DNA of 64,000 nt from Synechococcus sp. BIOS-U3-1 (GTDB taxonomy: Bacteria > Cyanobacteriota > Cyanobacteriia > PCC-6307 > Cyanobiaceae). The notes under the pieces are model-generated. The model made no database searches. It worked only from the letters and a program-made list of their open reading frames with translations, and had not been told where the DNA came from. Where the stretch lies: the NCBI RefSeq assembly GCF_014279975.1, contig NZ_CP047936.1, positions 2,108,001 through 2,172,000 of the forward strand, read 5' to 3'. Positions 20,633 to 31,095 of the stretch are shown one piece after another. The translations under genes were made by a program, and so were the position numbers. The stretch's first letter is position 1; every line of letters begins with the position of its first letter.

Positions 20633-21939
20633 GTGCCATGAACGAGCGCTGTCGAGATCTGCTGCAAGGTTGGAGAGACAAGCTGGAACTGAATCAAAGA
20701 GAACAGAGACTTCTGTTCGGTGCACTGCAGCTTCTGGATTGCCAGCTGGATCGCCTAGAGCAAAACAGGCTTCGAATCTCGGTGTTCGGCCGGGTCGGCG
20801 TCGGCAAGTCCAGCCTGGTGAATGCTCTGATTGGCCAGCAGCTGATGGCCACTGATGTGGCCCACGGCTGCACACGTCAGCAACGGGCCGTGGCCTGGCC
20901 AAGACCTGTTCCAGGACTGCAGACAGTGGAACTGGTGGACACCCCTGGCATCGACGAGGTGGACGGTCCCGCTCGGGCACGACTCGCGGCCAGGGTTGCC
21001 CTGCATACCGATCTAGTGCTTCTTGTGCTGGATGCAGACATCACGCGAGTGGAACTGGAGGCCCTGGAGACACTGCAAACCATGGGCAAGCCGGTGCTGA
21101 CGGTGCTGAACCGAAGCGACTGCTGGCCAGAGGATCAACTGCCGGATCTACTGCGCAGCATCCACAGCCGACTCCCCGCAGGACTGCCGGCTCCAATCGC
21201 GGTTTCAGCCGCACCGCGCCGAGCTGTTCAACTCAGCGATGGTCGAATCCGCAGCCGCGAACAACCGGCCGATGTGGAAGTACTAGCGATCGGGCTCAGT
21301 CGTCTGTTGGAACAACACGGCCAAAGCCTGCTGTTGCTCAACAGCCTTAGGCAGGCCACACGAATTCAGCAGCAGTTGGAGACGGGGAGATTGCAGCGTC
21401 GCCGGAAGGAAGCCCAGGGGCTGATCGGGCGCTATGCCGCACTCAAGGCCACCGGCGTCGCTGCCAACCCGCTGCTGCTTTTGGATCTAGCTGGGGGGTT
21501 CGCCTGTGATGCGGCCCTTGTGCGTCAGCTTTGCTCCCTGTATGGCCTTCCTCTTGGGGGACCAGCGGCCCGCAAATTGATCCGCCAGCTGACTGGACAA
21601 AACGCACTGCTGGGTGGAGCACAGCTTGGACTCCAAGTGGTTTTGGGCTCGTTGCGCCAGCTGCTGCTGCTGGCCGCACCCTTCAGCGCTGGCCTGACAC
21701 TGGCCCCTGCCGCACCAGTGGCCCTGGCCCAGGCGGCACTCGCCGTTCATACAACGCGCCGCACCGGTCGAATGACGGCACGCTGGCTTCTGGAGGAACG
21801 GGGGCGGGGTCGCCGACTTCAGCCAGGGCCAGCCACTCTGATGCGGCGGCTCGCGCAATCGGATCACGGCATTGTTGAGCTGATGCAGGAGTGGCCGCAG
21901 CCGCAGACACGTCCACCGCTGCCCTCGTTGTTGCCCTGA
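20629..21939 (+). CDS. Membrane-associated GTPase with C-terminal hydrophobic domain
   Basis: The product is 436 residues from the ATG that overlaps the preceding stop. GTPase motifs are G1 FGRVGVGKSSLVNALIG (about 52-68), G3 LVDTPGIDEVDG, and G4 NRSD, a variant of NKxD. The C-terminal 170 residues have two hydrophobic stretches (LGLQVVLGSLRQLLLLAAPF and LTLAPAAPVALAQAALAV), reminiscent of the DUF697-type domain of Era-like membrane GTPases in cyanobacteria. The role is unknown. Tight coupling to a CNNM transporter upstream and nadD downstream suggests one transcript. Confidence 0.8.
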   Translation: MSAMNERCRDLLQGWRDKLELNQREQRLLFGALQLLDCQLDRLEQNRLRISVFGRVGVGKSSLVNALIGQQLMATDVAHGCTRQQRAVAWPRPVPGLQTVELVDTPGIDEVDGPARARLAARVALHTDLVLLVLDADITRVELEALETLQTMGKPVLTVLNRSDCWPEDQLPDLLRSIHSRLPAGLPAPIAVSAAPRRAVQLSDGRIRSREQPADVEVLAIGLSRLLEQHGQSLLLLNSLRQATRIQQQLETGRLQRRRKEAQGLIGRYAALKATGVAANPLLLLDLAGGFACDAALVRQLCSLYGLPLGGPAARKLIRQLTGQNALLGGAQLGLQVVLGSLRQLLLLAAPFSAGLTLAPAAPVALAQAALAVHTTRRTGRMTARWLLEERGRGRRLQPGPATLMRRLAQSDHGIVELMQEWPQPQTRPPLPSLLP

Positions 21940-21941
21940 CC

Positions 21942-22532
21942 ATGGCGAAAACAACCAGGGCTGAGATCGCACTGCTCGGGACCAGTGCCGACCCTCCGAC
22001 CGTGGGGCATCAGGCGCTGCTGGAAGCGCTTCTAACCCAGTTTGACCGAGTTGCTACATGGGCTAGTGACAACCCGATGAAACGCCACGACGCAGAGCTT
22101 GAGCAGCGTTGTGACCTGCTGAAAACCCTCGTCGAATTCATCGCCAACCCCAGGCTGCAACTGGTCCAGGATCTGAGCAGCCCCTTTGCGGTCAACACAC
22201 TGGAGCGGGCCATCGAACGTTGGCCTGACCATTGCCTTTGTTTTGTTGTGGGAAGCGATCTCGCCCAGCAGATCCCAGCCTGGAAAGAATCCAAGCGGTT
22301 GATGCAGCAATGCAATCTCGGCATCGTGCCCCGTGAAGGATGGCCCCTGGAACCGTGCACTCTGGAGACCCTTCGCCAGCTGGGAGCCTCTGCGCGGGTG
22401 CTGCCTCTAGGCATTCCCGCTGCTGCCAGTTCACAGGTGAAACAGAAGCAGAAACGTCAGCAGGTACCTGAATGCCTCTGGCCGCTACTGCTGAAGCACA
22501 ATCTTTATGGATTTCATGCCCCCAACGCCTGA
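21942..22532 (+). CDS. nadD: Nicotinate-nucleotide adenylyltransferase, divergent
   Basis: The protein is 196 residues from the ATG at 21942, two bases after the GTPase stop. The nucleotidyltransferase motif GTSADPPTVGHQALLEALL matches the (H/T)xGH class, and FVVGSDLAQQIPAWKES fits the GxD/W block of NadD. It would adenylate nicotinate mononucleotide. The usual C-terminal ISSTxIR signature is degraded here to AAASSQVKQKQ, so family membership rests on the N-terminal half and on nadE starting at the very next base. Confidence 0.8.
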   Translation: MAKTTRAEIALLGTSADPPTVGHQALLEALLTQFDRVATWASDNPMKRHDAELEQRCDLLKTLVEFIANPRLQLVQDLSSPFAVNTLERAIERWPDHCLCFVVGSDLAQQIPAWKESKRLMQQCNLGIVPREGWPLEPCTLETLRQLGASARVLPLGIPAAASSQVKQKQKRQQVPECLWPLLLKHNLYGFHAPNA

Positions 22533-24272
22533 GTGCCGATGCGTGTTGCCCTGGCCCAGATCAATCCTGTTGTGGGCGACCTGCTGGGCAATGCCTCCCG
22601 CATTCTGAACGCCCTCGACAGCCTGATTGAAACCACCGGTTCCCAACCGGACCTATTAGTAACGCCCGAACTATCGCTCTGGGGTTACCCGCCAAGAGAT
22701 CTGCTGTTCAGCCCCACGCACCTTCAACGGCAACGGGAGGCCCTCAACACTCTCAGCAATGGCCTAGCGGCCCGTCAGCTGGAGATCGCGCTTCTGGTTG
22801 GAGTCGCTGATCCAGCAGATGATGGCTTGCATCCTGCGCTGTTCAATGCCGTCACCCTCGTTCAAGTCGATGGCGATCGCGTTGTGGCCCGCAAGCAACT
22901 GCTGCCCAGTTACGACGTCTTTGATGAAACGCGTTATTTCAGGCCGAGTCTTGGAGCAGGTCTGATCACCCTGAGCAGTGGAGGCCGCGACTGGCGACTG
23001 GGGATCAGCATCTGCGAAGACCTGTGGGTGGACCGAGAGCTTCATGGTCGTCGTCTGGTGGGACCAGACCCTGTGGCCGATCTGATCCCCGCGCAGATCG
23101 ATGCACTCATCAACTGCTCAGCCTCCCCCTTTGGCCGCCGAAAAGCTGAACTACGGCGGCAGCTGGCCGCACGTGCAGCGCAGCGCCTTGGCTGCCCTGT
23201 GGTTTACGTCAACCAGGTGGGAGGCAATGACGAACTGGTGTTCGACGGCGCCAGCTTCGTGATAGGCAACAGCTGCGAGAGACCGCTTCTGCAGCTTCCG
23301 GACTGCCGTGAAGCGATACAGATTTGGAATGCCGCAGACAGCGTCCCGCCGGCGAGCCACGGATCGGCCACAACTAAGGGGATCCAGATCGAGCCTCAGG
23401 AGATGGAAGCGCTGTTCCGCACTCTGGTGACTGGAGTGAAGGACTATGCCGGCAAATGTGGCTTCAAGAGAGTCCTGCTGGGTCTGAGCGGAGGGATCGA
23501 CTCTGCGCTAGTGGCGGTGATCGCGGCCGCGGCCCTTGGATCCCATCAGGTGCAAACCCTGCTGATGCCGTCGCCGTGGAGTTCGGAAGGATCACTCAGG
23601 GATGCTCTCAACCTTGCAGAGCGACTGGGAATAACCCACACCATCGTTCCGATCGAAAACTTGATGGATAGTTTCCAGGCAACACTGACCCCGGCCCTCG
23701 AGAGCGTTCCCTCAGGAGTAACAGCCGAAAATCTGCAATCGCGCATCCGCGGCACTCTGCTGATGGCCATGGCCAATCAGCACGGACAGCTTCTGCTCAC
23801 CACGGGTAATAAATCGGAGCTCGCGGTGGGCTACTGCACCCTCTACGGCGATATGAACGGCGGCCTGGCCGTGATCGGCGATCTCTACAAATCAACCGTA
23901 TTTGCCTTGTGCCAGTGGATCGACAGCAGCGAGGCACGCTTGTGCCGCAAAGAACTAGCCCTCCCGGCCGAGGGAGAGCTGATCGGCAGGGCAATCCTCG
24001 AAAAACCTCCGAGTGCCGAACTACGTCCTGATCAGAAAGACAGTGACTCACTCCCGGATTACAGCCGGCTTGACCCACTGCTGATCGACATGATCGAACA
24101 CCGCCTAAGTGGGGAGCAGCTAACGGCTGCTGGCCACGATCCTGCGGAGGTGCAACGGATCGAACGCCTGTTCCGGAGGGCTGAGTTCAAGCGCAGACAG
24201 GCAGCGCCGTTGTTGAAGGTGAGTGCCCAAGCGTTCGGCAGTGGCTGGCGGCTGCCGATCGCCGCCGTTTGA
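22533..24272 (+). CDS. nadE: Glutamine-dependent NAD+ synthetase
   Basis: The 579-residue two-domain enzyme amidates deamido-NAD. The N-terminal nitrilase-like glutaminase has the catalytic Glu in TPELSLWGYPPRDLL, Lys in ARKQLLPSYDVFDE and Cys in ISICEDLWV. The C-terminal synthetase has the pyrophosphate loop GLSGGIDSALVAV, then LLTTGNKSELAVGYCTLYGD. GTG at 22533 abuts the nadD stop; ATG at 22539 (MRVALAQINP) is equally likely as the true start. The last base pairs overlap the region ahead of ald. Confidence 0.96.
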   Translation: MPMRVALAQINPVVGDLLGNASRILNALDSLIETTGSQPDLLVTPELSLWGYPPRDLLFSPTHLQRQREALNTLSNGLAARQLEIALLVGVADPADDGLHPALFNAVTLVQVDGDRVVARKQLLPSYDVFDETRYFRPSLGAGLITLSSGGRDWRLGISICEDLWVDRELHGRRLVGPDPVADLIPAQIDALINCSASPFGRRKAELRRQLAARAAQRLGCPVVYVNQVGGNDELVFDGASFVIGNSCERPLLQLPDCREAIQIWNAADSVPPASHGSATTKGIQIEPQEMEALFRTLVTGVKDYAGKCGFKRVLLGLSGGIDSALVAVIAAAALGSHQVQTLLMPSPWSSEGSLRDALNLAERLGITHTIVPIENLMDSFQATLTPALESVPSGVTAENLQSRIRGTLLMAMANQHGQLLLTTGNKSELAVGYCTLYGDMNGGLAVIGDLYKSTVFALCQWIDSSEARLCRKELALPAEGELIGRAILEKPPSAELRPDQKDSDSLPDYSRLDPLLIDMIEHRLSGEQLTAAGHDPAEVQRIERLFRRAEFKRRQAAPLLKVSAQAFGSGWRLPIAAV

Positions 24273-24301
24273 GCCACATTGAAGAGACGACTCCGTCCTC
24301 C

Positions 24302-25441
24302 ATGGCCCATTCCGTTCTGACGGCCCCAATGGCCAGTATTGGTGTCCCTACTGAAATCAAGGCCGATGAGCAGCGTGTAGCGCTCACCCCTGACGCGGTC
24401 CGAGAACTGGTAACCCAAGGCCTTGAGGTGAGGATTCAAAACGGTGCCGGGGCCGGTGCAGGCATCAGTGACGACGCCTTCTCAGCGGCAGGAGCCAAGC
24501 TTGTGAACCGCGAGGAAGCCTGGGCCGCTCACCTAGTGGTGAAGGTGAAGGAGCCACAGCCGGAGGAGTTCAACCTTCTGCGAGACGACATGGTGCTGTT
24601 CACCTACCTACATCTGGCGGCTTACAGCCAGGTGGGAGAAGCCCTTCTGGATGCCGGCACAACAGGAGTGGCCTACGAAACGGTGCAAATGGAGAACGGA
24701 AGCCTGCCGTTGCTAGCCCCGATGAGCGAAATCGCAGGACGACTCGCAGCACAGGTGGGATCCAGACTTCTGGAACGTCCCAATGGCGGACGCGGAGTCT
24801 TGATTGGTGGTTGCACCGGCGTGCGTCCGGCCCGAGTCGTGGTGCTCGGAGCCGGCACGGTGGGCTGGAATGCGGCACGACTTGCTGCCGCGATGGATGC
24901 CGAGGTGCTGCTTCTGGATCGCTCCCCCGAGCGGTTGCGGAGCCTTGAAGCCGAACGTCGTGGGCGGCTAATCAGCATGGTGAGCAGTCGCGGACTGCTG
25001 GAGCGCCTGGTTCCAACCGCGGATCTACTGATTGGCGCCGTACTAACGCCCGGCAGCCGAGCACCGACGTTGGTGGATGAAGAGATGGTGAAACAGATGA
25101 CGCCGGGATCTGCGATCGTCGACGTCGCCATAGACCAGGGGGGCTGTGTGGCCACAAGCCGTGAGACCACCCATACCGAACCAACGTTGTTCGTCCATGG
25201 CGTGCAGCACTACGCCGTTGGCAATATGCCTGGAGCGGTGCCCTTCACCTCCACTGAGGCCCTGGTGAGCGTGACATTGCCCTACATCCTTGGCATCGCA
25301 GGCCGAGGCCTCGAGGAGGCCGTCACCGAGCGTCCTGAGCTGCTTTCGGGGCTGAACACCGTCAAGGGAGCGGTCTGTCATCCAGGGGTCGCCAAAGCCC
25401 TGGGGGTTCCGCCGCGGCACCCGATGGCCTGCCTGCGCTGA
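24302..25441 (+). CDS. ald: Alanine dehydrogenase
   Basis: This NAD-dependent enzyme interconverts pyruvate plus ammonium with L-alanine. Motifs are IGVPTEIKADEQRVALTP near the N-terminus, VKVKEPQPEEF with the substrate Lys, TYLHLAAYSQ with the catalytic His, a dinucleotide loop VVVLGAGTVGWNAARLA, and GNMPGAVPFTSTEAL. ATG at 24302 gives about 379 residues; ATG at 24329 would remove a 9-residue extension and give the standard start MASIGVPTEIK. It follows nadE by 29 bases. Confidence 0.93.
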   Translation: MAHSVLTAPMASIGVPTEIKADEQRVALTPDAVRELVTQGLEVRIQNGAGAGAGISDDAFSAAGAKLVNREEAWAAHLVVKVKEPQPEEFNLLRDDMVLFTYLHLAAYSQVGEALLDAGTTGVAYETVQMENGSLPLLAPMSEIAGRLAAQVGSRLLERPNGGRGVLIGGCTGVRPARVVVLGAGTVGWNAARLAAAMDAEVLLLDRSPERLRSLEAERRGRLISMVSSRGLLERLVPTADLLIGAVLTPGSRAPTLVDEEMVKQMTPGSAIVDVAIDQGGCVATSRETTHTEPTLFVHGVQHYAVGNMPGAVPFTSTEALVSVTLPYILGIAGRGLEEAVTERPELLSGLNTVKGAVCHPGVAKALGVPPRHPMACLR

Positions 25442-25445
25442 CTGC

Positions 25446-25877
25446 TTAATCCAACGGACAGATATAAAGCCATTCGCCTGTTGCTTGACCATCACGCCTG
25501 CGAAACAGCGAGTTTTCCCTCAACACCTGCCTTGCTCCACCGGCGCTGAAAAGGGCCTCAAAACACACGGTCCCTTCCAGATCATCAGAGCCACCGGCAT
25601 GGGTAGCCAGCACTTTGAGGCCATGCCATCGGGTCTGCCGGCAACTAACACGCAGCTCACGCCGTCTCTCAGCAGATGTCCCAGCCGCATTTGGATGGGT
25701 GACGATCAAATATTCGACCTGCGCGAGCGCGTACGCGCTGTAGCGAGATCGCATCAATTGCTCCGCAGTCACCGCCCGCAGTCTTCCTGCGTGCAGAGGA
25801 CCGCAGCACTGATCCAGCTTGAAACCGCTGCCACACGGACATGGCCCAGTTGGTGCCTTGGCAAAGCCCAATGCCAT
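25446..25877 (-). CDS. YchJ-family protein with SEC-C metal-binding motif
   Basis: The protein is 143 residues from the ATG at 25877. The N-terminus carries GPCPCGSGFKLDQCCGPLH, the zinc-binding SEC-C motif (CxCGxxxxxxxCC). Then come AVTAEQLMRSRYSAYALAQ and YLIVTHP, the YchJ (UPF0225) pattern, with WHGLKVL and FEALF further along. The function is unknown. Its ATG overlaps the DUF3326 stop by one base in TAATG, so translation is probably coupled. It converges on ald with a 4-base gap. Confidence 0.88.
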   Translation of the reverse strand: MALGFAKAPTGPCPCGSGFKLDQCCGPLHAGRLRAVTAEQLMRSRYSAYALAQVEYLIVTHPNAAGTSAERRRELRVSCRQTRWHGLKVLATHAGGSDDLEGTVCFEALFSAGGARQVLRENSLFRRRDGQATGEWLYICPLD

Positions 25878-26947
25878 TAATTCAGGTCCCGCAAAGCAGG
25901 AAAAGGACGCACAAGAGAGGAACTGGCGATGCCCTCTCGCAAGGCGACCAACAAGCCGGCTGCTTCGGCATAAGAGGCGGCCTTCAGCACCTGATACCCC
26001 ACGCCAAGGGACTCCGCACTCACCACCAACATGCCTGGGTTGCTGACGGTGATGACTGGAACATCCCGTTCCAGGCAAGCAAGCACAGCCTCCCCTCCCA
26101 GCGCACCATCCGGCACCACAACAGCGCCCAACTGGTCGGCAACGAGATCATCCGGCGCAATCGAACAGTCTGAGGAGAGATCCAGCAGATCTGGAGCCCG
26201 ACTGAGCCCGACCAGCACACAGGCGAGAAATGTGTAGCCCAACTCCTCGCCGGCAGCGCGGGGGTCAAGGTCAACGTCAAGGGGCAAAGCATCTAGCGCT
26301 GGAGCATGGGCGCAGGGAATCTGCAAATGCCGGACCAGCAGATGACTGATCACGGCTTCCGCTCCAGCGAGAACATCCACGCCCCTGCCGTGGCGGTAAG
26401 CCGTCAACGCCTCACTGGTGTGATCATCAGGGAAACGCGCCACCACAGCAATGGCGGTTGACCCAGCGGCCTTAAGGCGTTCTGCCGCTCTAAGAAGAAC
26501 ATCTGGGCGATCCAAGGTGCCCCAACTGGTGCCGCTGTCCCCAGCCGCTAGGTGCACACCCAGAGGCTCATCGGTGCTGATCACCGCATTGATATCAAGG
26601 CCAAGACTGGCCCTGCAGCCCTCCGCGACCTGACGATGTCGCACCACCAGATCCGATTCAATGCCTGAATCCAGCAACAGCCCGATGCGCTGACTACGCC
26701 TGGGGCGCAGACCCCAATCAGCTGAGGCAAAACGATCGAGTGCATAACCCTCGACATAGTGAATGCGCGGATCCCGCCAGTACAGCGAGGCACCATTGAC
26801 CACATTGGGATGGGTGATCAGACAACCGCTAGCCGCTGCCAGCAGACGTGCACTCGGTAGGGCATCACCAGCAAACCCACCGATCTCACAGCCGATGCCC
26901 GTCGGCACGACCATCAGCGTGGGCATCGGTGCCACTGACAGCGTCAT
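25877..26947 (-). CDS. DUF3326 family protein
   Basis: The 356-residue soluble protein begins PTLMVVPTGIGCEIGGFAGD, continues LITHPNVVNGASLYW and IHYVEGYALDRF, and ends with AVVVPDGALGGEAVLACLE and VITVSNPGML. I recognise the DUF3326 family of cyanobacteria and plants. It looks like an alpha/beta protein of several Rossmann-like units; no function is known. The start overlaps the preceding 56-residue gene in ATGA, and the stop overlaps ychJ. Confidence 0.82.
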   Translation of the reverse strand: MTLSVAPMPTLMVVPTGIGCEIGGFAGDALPSARLLAAASGCLITHPNVVNGASLYWRDPRIHYVEGYALDRFASADWGLRPRRSQRIGLLLDSGIESDLVVRHRQVAEGCRASLGLDINAVISTDEPLGVHLAAGDSGTSWGTLDRPDVLLRAAERLKAAGSTAIAVVARFPDDHTSEALTAYRHGRGVDVLAGAEAVISHLLVRHLQIPCAHAPALDALPLDVDLDPRAAGEELGYTFLACVLVGLSRAPDLLDLSSDCSIAPDDLVADQLGAVVVPDGALGGEAVLACLERDVPVITVSNPGMLVVSAESLGVGYQVLKAASYAEAAGLLVALREGIASSSLVRPFPALRDLN

Positions 26948-27114
26948 GAGTGGATCAGCACGGCTTCGACCTCAAGCACAGCCCGAGATGTCTCAGGGGA
27001 ACGATCGATGGAGGTAATGGCCCAGCGCAGAGGCTCACCCTCGCGACGCAGTTGATCAAGGACCCAAGAACGCAAGCCGTTCGCAGGGAGTAACTCGGGA
27101 CTGATCAGCGACAT
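26944..27114 (-). CDS. Small 56-residue protein coupled to DUF3326
   Basis: From the ATG at 27114 the product is MSLISPELLPANGLRSWVLD and onward to EVEAVLIHS, 56 residues. It looks folded, with a helix followed by two strands (LRWAITSIDRS; AVLEVEAVLI). I do not recognise it. Its stop overlaps the DUF3326 start in ATGA. An AGGAGG lies directly against the ATG with no spacer, so translation may begin elsewhere, for example at the upstream ATG 27126. The frame runs open to 27252 with composition unlike the rest. Confidence 0.6.
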   Translation of the reverse strand: MSLISPELLPANGLRSWVLDQLRREGEPLRWAITSIDRSPETSRAVLEVEAVLIHS

Positions 27115-27516
27115 CCTCCTGAACATGAGCTTCACAGAAAATGATTTAAAGCACAGACTTCTCATTTTCGCGGATAACCATGCAAAAAGCTTGTCAAAAA
27201 TCAGAGTATTAAGCGCGCCATACAAAGCAATCACGATCGAACGTCGAACCAACCAACAACAACTCCTGGGAAAGAAGCAAAGACCAATTTTTTAGGCCAT
27301 CATCACTACAATTAAGCTTCCAAGAAAACCAAGCCTTAGTACTTTAAAAACAACGATTAGCAGAAAACAAAAGCATCACCAGAAGACAATAGAGAGTGCG
27401 ATTAAAGAATACAGAAGGCTCACAATATGCAGCGAATAGAGCGCTTTTGTCAAAACACGGTCTCCCTAGGCTTAGCCAACCCGGGCTAACAAGAGCACGC
27501 AAACCATCGCCATCAA
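27115..27516. other. AT-rich non-coding gap
   Basis: About 400 bases between the 56-residue gene and the ferredoxin stop. The stretch 27120-27430 is visibly richer in A and T than its surroundings and contains no convincing gene. A ttagcc/ggctaa dyad lies near 27471-27489 without a T run. It could hold the promoter of the 56-residue/DUF3326/ychJ operon and possibly a small RNA, but I see no recognised RNA motif. Confidence 0.5.
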
Positions 27517-27852
27517 TCACGATTGGTACTGCCCAAACTGAGCCTGATAAAGCGCATCCTCCTGTCCTGCAGCCGCGATGAGATCAGAACGTGGAAACGA
27601 AACGCAGAGAAGAGCAAAGCCCTCGTTGCGAAGCTCCTCCTTGACACCCATCGCGTCAGGCTGATGGACATCACCTTCTTGAATACGTGCAGCGCAGGTG
27701 GTGCAAACTCCCGCGCGGCAGGAACTGGGCACTGGCACTCCAGCGGCCTCCGCAGCGGACAAAACGGTCTGATTATCTCGGCACTGAAAATGATGTTGCT
27801 GGCCATCAAGCTCAATGGTGATGGCATAAACAGCTGGAGTGGTGTCGCTCAT
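27517..27852 (-). CDS. Plant-type [2Fe-2S] ferredoxin
   Basis: The 111-residue protein has the beta-grasp ferredoxin fold. The cluster ligands are in PSSCRAGVCTTCAARI (C-x4-C-x2-C) and, about 30 residues on, in FALLCVSFP. The ligand loop reads VCTTC rather than the ACSTC of photosynthetic ferredoxin I, and a C-terminal tail QAQFGQYQS replaces the usual KEEDLY end. It is therefore probably an auxiliary ferredoxin rather than the main photosystem I acceptor. It sits just downstream of the large atp operon, beyond a strong terminator. Confidence 0.9.
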   Translation of the reverse strand: MSDTTPAVYAITIELDGQQHHFQCRDNQTVLSAAEAAGVPVPSSCRAGVCTTCAARIQEGDVHQPDAMGVKEELRNEGFALLCVSFPRSDLIAAAGQEDALYQAQFGQYQS

Positions 27853-27937
27853 CTGCCTTGGACTGCTCCCATTGAGGGCTTCTTGTCAGCGTAGAGGTCG
27901 CCCGAATTCATTTCAGGACCAGTCATCGCACCGGTCC

Positions 27938-27963
27938 AAAAAAAAGCCGGCTCATAGCCGGCT
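27938..27963 (-). terminator. Terminator of the large atp operon
   Basis: agccggc (27945-27951) and gccggct (27957-27963) form a 7-base stem with a 5-base loop. On the minus strand it is followed by seven or eight T residues, 41 bases beyond the atpG stop. Confidence 0.93.
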
Positions 27964-28003
27964 GACAAATACAAACTGGTTGGGGATTAGGCCAATCAGC
28001 ACA

Positions 28004-28954
28004 TCAAGCCATTGCAGCGGCGCCACCCACCACCTCAAGAATTTCCTGAGTAATGGCCGCCTGGCGAGCCTTGTTGTAATCAAGGGTGAGCGTCTTGGCC
28101 AGAGCCTTGGCGTTGTCGCTGGCATTGTTCATCGCCATCATTCGGCTTGCCAACTCAGAGGCCGCAGCTTCCTGAAGAGACCTCAGCAGCTGGTTCTGCA
28201 GATAAAGGGGCAGAAGGGCATTGAGCAGCTGGTCAGGGCTCTGCTCAAACACAATGTCAGAAGGCAACTGAGGCTGAGTATTGGTCGGACCTGCGCCCGA
28301 CTCAACCCGGAGCTCTCCATCTTTGGTCGTGAGGCGGAAGATCTCGTCGTCAGCCTCTGCAATCCCTTGAGGATCAAGGGGAAGCAGAGTCTGGACAACA
28401 GGATTGCAACTCACCAGGTTAATGAACTTGGTGTAAATGATCTCCACACGATCGGTGCTCTCGGAAAGAAACTCCGCGAACACTTCATTAGCGATTGATC
28501 CTGCTTCGTCCGCTGTCGGAACCTGTTCAAGACCAGTGAAGGTGGCCTGGATGGGGTAGCTCCGATTCGTGAAATAACTGATGGCTTTCCGACCAATCAG
28601 AACTAGATCAACCTTGTATCCCTTGCCCTGAAGCTCAGCGAAACGCATCTCGGTGCGTTTGATGATGCTGGCGTTGTAGCCGCCACAGAGACCACGGTCA
28701 CCGGTGACAGCAACAAGAGTGATGGCTTCAACATTGCGCTGCTCGAGCAGGGGAGCATCCGCATCCTCGAACCGCATGCGTGCTTGAAGGTTTTCAAGCA
28801 ATCGTGCGAGCCGATCAGCAAATGGACGACTGCGCAGGACCTGTTCCTGCGCACGCCGCACTTTGGCCGCAGCCACGAGGCGCATGGCCTCGGTGATCTT
28901 GCGGGTGTTCTTGACAGATTTGATCCGATCTCGGATCTCCTTCAGATTTGCCAT
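28004..28954 (-). CDS. atpG: ATP synthase F1 gamma subunit
   Basis: The 316-residue central stalk has the N-terminal coiled-coil helix ([20 protein letters not shown]), [20 protein letters not shown] in the form [15 protein letters not shown], and the C-terminal helix ending [14 protein letters not shown]. The central insert near residues 195-235 is the cyanobacterial/plastid regulatory region; the redox cysteine pair of plant chloroplast gamma is not seen, as usual for cyanobacteria. It is the last gene of the operon, 11 bases after atpA. Confidence 0.96.
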   Translation of the reverse strand: MANLKEIRDRIKSVKNTRKITEAMRLVAAAKVRRAQEQVLRSRPFADRLARLLENLQARMRFEDADAPLLEQRNVEAITLVAVTGDRGLCGGYNASIIKRTEMRFAELQGKGYKVDLVLIGRKAISYFTNRSYPIQATFTGLEQVPTADEAGSIANEVFAEFLSESTDRVEIIYTKFINLVSCNPVVQTLLPLDPQGIAEADDEIFRLTTKDGELRVESGAGPTNTQPQLPSDIVFEQSPDQLLNALLPLYLQNQLLRSLQEAAASELASRMMAMNNASDNAKALAKTLTLDYNKARQAAITQEILEVVGGAAAMA

Positions 28955-28965
28955 GTCTCAGGGCC

Positions 28966-30546
<1,581 letters not shown>

Positions 30547-31095
30547 TCAGCCCGCCTTAGCAAGCGAGAGACCGAGTCGCCTGACTTGGCCAGAAAGGCT
30601 AGCGTCGATGACCTGAGAGCCCACGTTGATGACGAATCCACCAATCAGGCTCGGATCGATGGTGAGATCAATTTCGACGGAGCCGCTGCCAACCATGGAC
30701 TGAACCTTGGCGGTCAGCGATGCCTTCTGGGTATCAGTCAGGGCCTGAGCCGAGCGGACATGCGCAAGTGAGATCTTGCGGGATTCGCGGTAAAGCTCGA
30801 GATACCGACCCAGTACGGCATCAAAAGCAGTAAGGCGGTATCGATCGGCGAGCACCTTGAGCAGATTCAGCAATGAAGGTTGAATCTGCTGACTCAGAAG
30901 CTGCTCGAGAGCTTTCTTCTTGGCCAGTGGCTCAAGCACAGGAGAGGTCATGGCATCCCGCAGTGGCTCACTGCTGTCCCAGAGAGCAATGAGCTCTTTG
31001 CACTGGGCCGCCACATCCTCTGACTCATTGCGAGCATTAGTCACCTGCAACAACGCTTCGGCGTAAGGAGTGGCCAGGGTATTGAGAAGGGGCAT
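30547..31095 (-). CDS. atpH: ATP synthase delta subunit
   Basis: The 182-residue protein caps F1 and binds the b/b' stator. It has the N-terminal helical bundle (LNTLATPYAEALLQVTNAR), the conserved LADRYRLTAFDAVLGRYLEL, and the C-terminal IDPSLIGGFVINVGSQVIDAS. The start overlaps the stop of atpF by one base. It lies between atpF and atpA as in other cyanobacteria. Confidence 0.95.
   Translation of the reverse strand: MPLLNTLATPYAEALLQVTNARNESEDVAAQCKELIALWDSSEPLRDAMTSPVLEPLAKKKALEQLLSQQIQPSLLNLLKVLADRYRLTAFDAVLGRYLELYRESRKISLAHVRSAQALTDTQKASLTAKVQSMVGSGSVEIDLTIDPSLIGGFVINVGSQVIDASLSGQVRRLGLSLAKAG

Noticed and set aside
27839-28498. 219-codon plus-strand frame
   Set aside because: Antisense to atpG and crosses the atp terminator.
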